DNA from: CAYXBG01 sp964463145
GTDB lineage: Bacteria; Acidobacteriota; UBA6911; RPQK01; CBDAPI01
DNA length: 10,181 bases
Direction of reading: 5' to 3'
NCBI GenBank assembly: GCA_964463145.1
Contig: CAYXBG010000065.1
Coordinates: forward strand, 1 to 10,181
Both the position numbers and the translations under genes were made by a program. Shown piece by piece: positions 5,185 through 10,181 of this stretch (the stretch's first letter is position 1; each line of letters begins with the position of its first letter). The notes beneath the pieces were generated by a model. That model worked only from the letters and a program-made list of their open reading frames with translations. It was not told the origin of the DNA and made no database searches.

Positions 5185-7203
5185 TCAATGTGGGCTCCCC
5201 AGACAATCCTGCCCTGTCATTCCAGGAAGCTTTCCAATTTCATATTCGTCCAATACAGACACTGTCAAATCCTGCAAAGTCGGTTGCGCCAAGGTAATCG
5301 GACAATTACTGAGTAAAACACCCGGGACACTACGGGGATCCATTGCGTGGTCACCACTCCAGGGATCTTTGTTTAGCTCTATTAGACCTTCAGGGAATTG
5401 CCCGAGTGGACTCTGCCACGAACTCCGATAACCTCTACCATAACCAACTATGATATCGGGGGCATCTACTAAAAAGGAGCCGTTGAAATCACGTTTAGGA
5501 CGAGTGACCTTAGTAACCGGGTGATCACCTGTCTCAGGATCTACCATTTCAAGTAACTCCCTTTCTAGCTTATCCAAAAGAGCCTGATAGGTAGAGCCTT
5601 GAGGAACAATTCCACCAACTTCTCGGTCGCGTAGATTTACATAGAGTCCATTTAAACCAAGAGCATAGGCCTGAGTCCTATCCCAGTCCACATTATGGAA
5701 TAAAGGGGTTTGCCCCCTAATAGATGGATCCTTCAACGTAACGTATCCCTGATCCAACAACCAGGAGTTAAGGTGCACCTGCCGCTCAAAGGGTGCAAAT
5801 CCATGGTCTGACATCACGATTAGGGTCGCATCATCTTTGAGTTTAGAGGAGATCTCTCCCAAGACATCATCCAGATTCACATACATCTCCTGAATAGCAC
5901 TGGAGAGTTCATCATCAAATTGATAACCCGGATGCCCAGGATCCATGAAACGCCACAACATGTGCGATACTTGGTCCACTCCCGAAAAATAAAAAAATGT
6001 AAAACCTTCCGTATATTCTTCTAGAATTTCCCCTAACGCTCTCTTCTGTTCTGCGAAAACGAACTGAGCCTGCTCCCAGAATTCTTGCCCATTAAAAATG
6101 CCGGAAGAAAAGGCTTTGGTATCTTCTGCTAACTCTTGAGTATAAAAGTAACCCATTTCCAGGAAAAGCTTGTTGGACCAATCTTCCGGATTCGAGATCG
6201 GCATTATCGGTTCCTCTGGATTGATCTGTAACGGCGTCAGGTAAAGCTGTAGTTCTGGCCGCACCTTCTGTAAATAAAAACGCCCTACTGTACTCAGGTT
6301 TGCAAGGTATGGAAGAGCCTCAAAATCAAACCGGATCCACTCACTCCATTCTCCTTCTTTCAAAATCAAATCTTTATCCTGGATTACTAAGCGAACAAAG
6401 GGTTCCTCCGAGTCAATGAAAATATCGAAATCAATTGTCAATTCTGGGTTCTCAGTTTGCCCTCTATCGTTTTCGATTTCCCGAAGCTGGTTAACTGGTC
6501 CTCTGAGTGTTGCTGAGGCATGATCGCCAACAACCTGCACCCAATGCACTCGCCCCCCTGGAATCTCTCCCGGAGTCGTGTCTCTTTTACTCGTATAGAA
6601 AGAGAATGTTCCTGAAGTCCCAAGAGCATCTGGTGTGCCCATTCCAGAGAAGGATCGACTCCCACCAACCGGCGGGAAATTAACCGGCATTCGGAAAATA
6701 GTAGAGGTAATACCGTGCTCGTCAAAAAGTTGCCAAAAAGCTTTCCCCTGTCTCAGCTGTTCGACTCCGCCACTTAGAACTGGGAAGACATAGGATCCCA
6801 ACTTAAGTTTATACCTCGACGGGCGGGCCTTCGACATAGACATCTCCGGAAGAAGAGTGCGTGGGTCTCTATGGATGAAATCAAAGATGCCATGCCCTCC
6901 AGGATCCATACCTGTTATGAATGTCGACCAGGCAACAGGGCTAAGTGGAGGCATTGTAGTCGATAGAGGTTTCAGATCGCCCTCTAATGCCAGACGGCTA
7001 AAATTAGGTAATAGCCCTTGGTCCATAAATGTCTTCAGGAGTTTTGGGTCTAGACCGTCTACGCCAAGGACAAATACTTGACGACTAGCCGATGAACGAC
7101 TGCACGTCGCTGATAGCAATAAGACTCCTATTAATAGCCCCCAACGGATCCAATTCAAATTAATGGAAGAACCTCCAGATCCACCTAGTCGATTTCCGAT
7201 CAA
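5185..7203 (-). CDS. Alkaline-phosphatase-superfamily (type I phosphodiesterase-like) protein, paralogue B, lipoprotein-like or secreted
   Basis: A 672-residue protein with an N-terminal hydrophobic segment (about 18-33) ending LLSATCSR. Cys34 could be lipidated, though Thr at -1 is a poor lipobox residue; otherwise it is a plain export signal. The catalytic core has all metal-site elements of the superfamily: Asp49 (LGVDG), Ser88 in the SPVAW motif aligned with the nucleophile Thr of type I phosphodiesterases, HGIFDF (104-109), Asp410/His414 (GVDQVSH), Asp466/His467 (MSDHGF) and His619 (SGDH). A beta-rich insertion (about 220-345) separates the two halves. Likely a periplasmic metal-dependent phospho- or sulfo-ester hydrolase or a head-group transferase; the substrate is unknown. 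It is a tandem paralogue of the upstream gene, with which it overlaps by TTGA. The TTG at 7203 has a poor ribosome site, while GGAGGT inside the gene suggests initiation near 7158-7164. The C-terminal stretch after residue 640 has diverged from paralogue A. Confidence 0.87.
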   Translation of the reverse strand: MIGNRLGGSGGSSINLNWIRWGLLIGVLLLSATCSRSSASRQVFVLGVDGLDPKLLKTFMDQGLLPNFSRLALEGDLKPLSTTMPPLSPVAWSTFITGMDPGGHGIFDFIHRDPRTLLPEMSMSKARPSRYKLKLGSYVFPVLSGGVEQLRQGKAFWQLFDEHGITSTIFRMPVNFPPVGGSRSFSGMGTPDALGTSGTFSFYTSKRDTTPGEIPGGRVHWVQVVGDHASATLRGPVNQLREIENDRGQTENPELTIDFDIFIDSEEPFVRLVIQDKDLILKEGEWSEWIRFDFEALPYLANLSTVGRFYLQKVRPELQLYLTPLQINPEEPIMPISNPEDWSNKLFLEMGYFYTQELAEDTKAFSSGIFNGQEFWEQAQFVFAEQKRALGEILEEYTEGFTFFYFSGVDQVSHMLWRFMDPGHPGYQFDDELSSAIQEMYVNLDDVLGEISSKLKDDATLIVMSDHGFAPFERQVHLNSWLLDQGYVTLKDPSIRGQTPLFHNVDWDRTQAYALGLNGLYVNLRDREVGGIVPQGSTYQALLDKLERELLEMVDPETGDHPVTKVTRPKRDFNGSFLVDAPDIIVGYGRGYRSSWQSPLGQFPEGLIELNKDPWSGDHAMDPRSVPGVLLSNCPITLAQPTLQDLTVSVLDEYEIGKLPGMTGQDCLGSPH
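7171..7176 (-). promoter_or_regulatory. Internal Shine-Dalgarno GGAGGT suggesting a later start for paralogue B
   Basis: On the minus strand GGAGGT lies 6 nt before an in-frame ATT (7162-7164, codon 14) and 12 nt before an in-frame TTG (7156-7158, codon 16). Starting at codon 16 gives MNWIRWGLLIGVLLL, a clean signal-peptide N-terminus, whereas the first 15 codons encode an odd Gly/Ser-rich stretch. Confidence 0.4.
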
Positions 7204-9398
7204 TCTTTCCCTGTCTCGCTAGAAGGGGTATTTGACCGGTCAGAGAATAACGATATTCCGTCCATAAAGGATGGGATAGGGACTCCAAATAGATCAAGGA
7301 CACTCGGAGCTATATCCATAATACTTGCATTATTTTCCCTAATCTTTCGGTTACAAAATAGAACTCCCGGAACATCCGGAGGGTTAATACAATGATCACC
7401 ACTCCAGCTCTTAGAATTATCCTCGAATACAGTCCTGGTAACAGCTCCGGTCACACTAGTCCAAGCTGCTCTGTAACCCTCCTTAAAGCCTACGATCAAG
7501 TCAGGCCCTTCTTCTGAATAGGGACCACTGTAGGCCTCCGATGTGTCATAGACATGCCCTACCGCAAGTCTATCTAATTGACTGTCGGCTAAAGTTGTCA
7601 GTTTTTCCCGGATTTCGTCCTTGAGCCTCTGGGCAGCATCCCCTTCATCAACAATGCCCTGAGCTTCACGTCCTCGGACATTAAGGTAAATACCACCGAG
7701 ACCAACTGCATAGGCTCGAGTTCTTTCCCAATCGACTTCAGCAAACCATTCGGCTCCACTAGGACCTGAATGGACTGCAAGATACCCTTCCTGGTGTAGC
7801 CAAGAATTCAAGTTCACACCTCTTTGAAACGATTTGAATCCGTGATCGGACATCACCAACATTACAGTATCATCGGAGATGTTTTTCATAACCTTCCCCA
7901 CTAGTCCATCCATTCTTTCGTAGAGATCGAAGATCGCATTTTTGTGTCTAGTGACGTCCTTGCCTGCATTCGAAGGGTGGTCTTTCTCTAAGTATCGCCA
8001 GAACATATGCTGGACTCTGTCCGTGATATCAAAAACACAAACAGCGAGACCCTGTTCAGTCTTTTCAATGGCATCTAAGAACATTTTCTCCCGCTCTTCG
8101 TGTACCAAGTACGCCTGCTCTAGAAAAGCATCTTCATCCAAAACTCTTTCATTAAGAGCCCAGGTATCCTCAGCCAACCCCAGAGTGGAGAACCGCCCCT
8201 GAGTCTTGGCCAAATACATCGAGTAAGTGGCCGGATAAGAAATAGGCAATGCGGGATTTTCAGGATCTATGTTCACTGGGGATATGTATAACCGCACATG
8301 AGGGGCTTGTTCGAGCAGATAAAAACGACAGAGACCACGAATCTTCATTGTAAATCCAGCTCGAAATTCCAGAAGAATCCAAGGTGTAAAGTGGCGTAAT
8401 TCTAATAGGTGTTCTTGGTCTCCTATCTGAAGCCTCGCACCTTCTCCGTCTCCTAGCGGTTCCAAAGTAAAATCTATACGAAGCTTTTGGCCATCACATC
8501 TAAATGGATTTTCAGGACCGTCAATCTGCCCATGATATGCCCCGTCCTCGAGATTGATCTGCGCAAAAGCACCTCCGGTAACAGTACGTTTATCCCCCTC
8601 ATCGCTACTGTAATAGGAGAATGTCCCTTGAGTTCCTAGTAAATCCGGTACGGACGTAGCAGAAAGTAGTACCCCGTGAAATTTCTCAGGTGGGAAGGTG
8701 ATCGGAACACGCTGTATAGTACTGAAAACCCCATGATCCCCTAGAATCTTCCAGAAAGATTGACTCTTCCTTTCGAAACGAACCTGAGCTTTCCCGAGCG
8801 GAATCCGGTAAGGACCTATATCAAGATTACGCAAGGATGGAGATATAACCGCGGAACACAATTTGGGCAGGTAAGACTTCCGATCCGGAATCAAAAAATC
8901 AAATATCCGGTGCCTACCCGGGTTACATCCTGTCTGAAAAGACGCCCACGCAACAGGAGATTCTGCGGGAAGACTCGTCCCTAGGCGTAGATAACTACCA
9001 GTCTTATATAGTTTCCGAAAATTAGGGAGGCGGCCCTCACTCATCATGCGTTCTGTAAGATTTGGATCTTGACCATCCAAACCAAGAATTATTACACGCC
9101 TGACTCTACTATTCCGTAATACGTGCCGAGCTCTGAAAAAACGAATCAACCACTGAAACGGCCATGTCAGAAGCGTGATCACCGCAACAAAACAAGTCGT
9201 CAAGAATATAAGGAAGGAAGACAAGAAAGCGATTCCAGCTCCCGGTCCAATGTATGCATACATTGGACCGGGAGAGAGTAAAGCAACAAAAAATACCAGA
9301 GCTACTAAGCTACCAACTCTGCAAATCATATGCGCTCGACTACTAAATCGTCTGGGCATTCCTGAAGGAGAGGGTGTGAAAGTTTCCAGATTCCCCAA
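7200..9398 (-). CDS. Membrane-anchored alkaline-phosphatase-superfamily (type I phosphodiesterase-like) protein, paralogue A
   Basis: A 732-residue protein. Hydrophobic segments at about 28-43 and 54-84 flank the motif MYAYIGPGAG (46-55); the 'AYIGPGAG' element is one I recognise from membrane-bound members of this uncharacterised family. After a basic stretch (RFFRARHVLRNSRVRR) comes the catalytic core: Asp108 (LGLDG), Ser147 in SPVAW as probable nucleophile, Asp460/His464 (DITDRVQH), Asp518/His519 (MSDHGF) and His669 (SGDH), a complete set of metal-site residues. A beta-rich insertion occupies about 275-380, and the C-terminal DIAPSVLDLFGVPIPSFMDG (695-714) is typical of the superfamily. 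Where paralogue B has HGIFDF this protein has HRIFDF (163-168). The side of the membrane is not certain: cleavage after Ala48 or a two-helix hairpin are both possible. The start is ambiguous: TTG at 9398 has little ribosome site, and ATG at 9329 (MICRVGSLVALVF) would give a neat signal sequence. It lies 26 bp after the DUF2911 gene. Confidence 0.87.
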   Translation of the reverse strand: MGNLETFTPSPSGMPRRFSSRAHMICRVGSLVALVFFVALLSPGPMYAYIGPGAGIAFLSSFLIFLTTCFVAVITLLTWPFQWLIRFFRARHVLRNSRVRRVIILGLDGQDPNLTERMMSEGRLPNFRKLYKTGSYLRLGTSLPAESPVAWASFQTGCNPGRHRIFDFLIPDRKSYLPKLCSAVISPSLRNLDIGPYRIPLGKAQVRFERKSQSFWKILGDHGVFSTIQRVPITFPPEKFHGVLLSATSVPDLLGTQGTFSYYSSDEGDKRTVTGGAFAQINLEDGAYHGQIDGPENPFRCDGQKLRIDFTLEPLGDGEGARLQIGDQEHLLELRHFTPWILLEFRAGFTMKIRGLCRFYLLEQAPHVRLYISPVNIDPENPALPISYPATYSMYLAKTQGRFSTLGLAEDTWALNERVLDEDAFLEQAYLVHEEREKMFLDAIEKTEQGLAVCVFDITDRVQHMFWRYLEKDHPSNAGKDVTRHKNAIFDLYERMDGLVGKVMKNISDDTVMLVMSDHGFKSFQRGVNLNSWLHQEGYLAVHSGPSGAEWFAEVDWERTRAYAVGLGGIYLNVRGREAQGIVDEGDAAQRLKDEIREKLTTLADSQLDRLAVGHVYDTSEAYSGPYSEEGPDLIVGFKEGYRAAWTSVTGAVTRTVFEDNSKSWSGDHCINPPDVPGVLFCNRKIRENNASIMDIAPSVLDLFGVPIPSFMDGISLFSDRSNTPSSETGKD
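9239..9274. repeat. Perfect 36-bp palindrome inside paralogue A
   Basis: CTCCCGGTCCAATGTATG (9239-9256) is followed with no spacer by its exact reverse complement (9257-9274). It covers codons 42-54 of paralogue A, encoding PGPMYAYIGPG, and because of the symmetry the plus strand also reads GPMYAYIGPG in an open frame. The mRNA would form a stem of about 16 bp with a minimal loop roughly 125 nt after the TTG start. No U-run follows on either strand, so it is not an intrinsic terminator. Confidence 0.95.
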
Positions 9399-9424
9399 CA
9401 GGCACCAAAATCTTCTACTGGAGC

Positions 9425-9916
9425 TTAATTCAAGACCTCAAAGGAGCCTGCCAGTTCGTAATTACCCCATTGCACTCTCAAACTAACCTCATCTCCTCGG
9501 GCACTCAAACCTATTTCCAGGTAATCCTCGAATGTATCTACTTTTCTCTCCGAAAGAGGCAATGTCGCCGCTATCTCGCCAGAGTAAAGGGCACGCAGCC
9601 ACCAACGATCTAGTTCATCTCGGTAGGCTTTCAGCGCATAGCTTCCGGCCTTGAGAACTTGATCCCCAAACTGCAGGTTAAAGGGGGTTTTCAAAGTCGT
9701 CGGAGCATCAGCTCCCAACCTCCAGGGAGTACCTCTCAGATACTCCAGTAGATCCTCAACCTTTCGCCCCTTGAGATGAGGTGCATTAAAAGAAACTGAG
9801 ACAGACTCGCCGTCCACCGTTACTTGAGTTTCACCCGCCCGATTCCCCTGAGCATTAACAAACACCATACCCAGAAAAGAGATCAATATTATTCCAACTA
9901 CCCTGTGCATAAACAT
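9425..9916 (-). CDS. Exported DUF2911 family protein
   Basis: A 163-residue protein with a clear signal peptide: HRV then a hydrophobic core to about residue 20 and a likely cleavage after Ala22 (VFVNA-QG). The mature part fits DUF2911: VSVSFNAPHLKGR (39-51), the central RLGADAPTTLKTPFNLQFGD (66-85), which matches the family's 'R.GA..AT.......v..gg' core, then VLKAGSYALKAY (87-98). The family is of unknown function, all-beta and usually periplasmic; it is frequent in Bacteroidetes and other Gram-negatives. AAGGA lies 3 nt before the ATG at 9916 and 9 nt before the in-frame ATG at 9910, so translation may begin at the second (MHRVVGII), giving 161 residues. It is the first gene of the tight leftward run, 26 bp ahead of paralogue A and about 100 bp after lysA, so a promoter may lie just upstream. 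Confidence 0.8.
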   Translation of the reverse strand: MFMHRVVGIILISFLGMVFVNAQGNRAGETQVTVDGESVSVSFNAPHLKGRKVEDLLEYLRGTPWRLGADAPTTLKTPFNLQFGDQVLKAGSYALKAYRDELDRWWLRALYSGEIAATLPLSERKVDTFEDYLEIGLSARGDEVSLRVQWGNYELAGSFEVLN

Positions 9917-10019
9917 TCTTCCTTTCTCATTTAGGATCTACAGTTCCGAATAGCATCCCTGACTTCGCGATCTGTTGCAAGTCTGTAAAACATCCTAGTA
10001 GAGGTTCAATATTAGAGTC
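9917..10019 (-). other. Intergenic region between lysA and the DUF2911 gene
   Basis: These 103 bp are the only sizeable gap in the leftward block and so the natural place for the operon's own promoter. No good -35/-10 pair was found: TTGCAA followed 17 nt later by GATGCT is the nearest match and is weak. No hairpin-plus-U terminator for lysA is visible. An inverted pair TAGGAT/ATCCTA about 60 nt apart is too distant to be meaningful. Read-through from lysA is possible. Confidence 0.5.
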
Positions 10020-10181
10020 CTACTGTGAGCTCTGTATCACGACCTGTTGAGCGGGTTCACGGAGATTATATCGAGAACCCATTACATAACCATAAGCACC
10101 ACAGTTCGCTATGAGCATCACGTCTCCTTCTCTGCATTTCGGAAGATGCCTATCGCTCCCTAAACGATCTCCAGTCTCACA
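10020..10181 (-). CDS. lysA: Diaminopimelate decarboxylase, C-terminal 53 residues (gene begins beyond the right edge)
   Basis: The minus strand reads CETGDRLGSDRHLPKCREGD and, after VMLIANC, GAYGYVMGSRYNLREPAQQV, ending with TAG at 10020-10022. These are the terminal motifs of the alanine-racemase-fold (fold-III) PLP decarboxylases: the CExxD segment, whose Cys reaches into the partner subunit's active site, and the GAYGxxMxSxYNxRxxPA block, whose Tyr contacts PLP. The spacing and sequence match LysA, which makes lysine from meso-diaminopimelate in the cytosol, better than ornithine/arginine or carboxynorspermidine decarboxylases. Only the C-terminus is visible, so specificity cannot be verified. 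It is co-directional with the downstream six-gene run at a distance of about 100 bp. Confidence 0.87.
   Translation of the reverse strand, partial: CETGDRLGSDRHLPKCREGDVMLIANCGAYGYVMGSRYNLREPAQQVVIQSSQ

Noticed and set aside
5062..5431. Two overlapping plus-strand open frames of 84 and 93 codons
   Set aside because: Antisense to the RHH-like gene and the end of paralogue B; no recognisable domains and no ribosome site.
9239..9274. Palindrome as intrinsic terminator or IS end
   Set aside because: No U-run follows on either strand, it is inside an intact coding frame, and there is no transposase or target duplication nearby.
9175..9486. Plus-strand open frame of 103 codons containing GPMYAYIGPG
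   Set aside because: It lies antisense to paralogue A and the DUF2911 gene; the shared peptide is a by-product of the 36-bp palindrome, and the rest has no family resemblance.

Overview
The window looks like bacterial chromosome from a Gram-negative of the Verrucomicrobia/Planctomycetes/Lentisphaerae type, most likely an uncultured marine or environmental verrucomicrobial lineage. The grounds are a secreted ThuA-like protein, a DUF2911 protein, alkaline-phosphatase-superfamily enzymes with the N-terminal 'AYIGPGAG' membrane module, and a small sulfotransferase, all in moderate-GC DNA. This assignment is an inference from gene content. A run of 10 N inside one gene suggests a draft or metagenome assembly. 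No tRNA, rRNA, IS element, integrase or CRISPR array is visible.

Left part (1-3452). The 5' end of a dicarboxylate/amino acid:cation symporter gene runs leftward out of the window. A 177-bp divergent intergenic region with a perfect 14-bp palindrome separates it from a rightward trio: ilvD (dihydroxy-acid dehydratase, Ile/Val synthesis), an exported ThuA-like protein 17 bp downstream, and a DCC-family (DUF393) thiol-disulfide protein overlapping it by 8 bp. The spacing implies one transcript, although the three functions have no obvious link.

Right part (3490-10181), all leftward. In transcription order it holds the 3' end of lysA, 97-103 bp of intergenic DNA, then a tight six-gene run: exported DUF2911 protein, membrane-anchored alkaline-phosphatase/phosphodiesterase paralogue A, lipoprotein-like or secreted paralogue B, a 63-residue ribbon-helix-helix-like protein ending in RLKGLGYIS, an integral membrane protein with a large extracytoplasmic domain, and a PAPS-type sulfotransferase. 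Two of the junctions are 4-bp TTGA stop/start overlaps and the other gaps are 19-26 bp, so this is almost certainly an operon.

The most interesting content is this six-gene run. Two tandem paralogous metal-dependent hydrolases or transferases with intact metal sites face the periplasm and sit with an uncharacterised membrane protein and a cytosolic sulfotransferase. It is a candidate, undescribed envelope-modification system acting on phosphate- or sulfate-bearing lipid or glycan head groups; this role is inferred, not shown. Within paralogue A there is a perfect 36-bp palindrome in coding sequence, which makes both strands encode the same peptide (GPMYAYIGPG).
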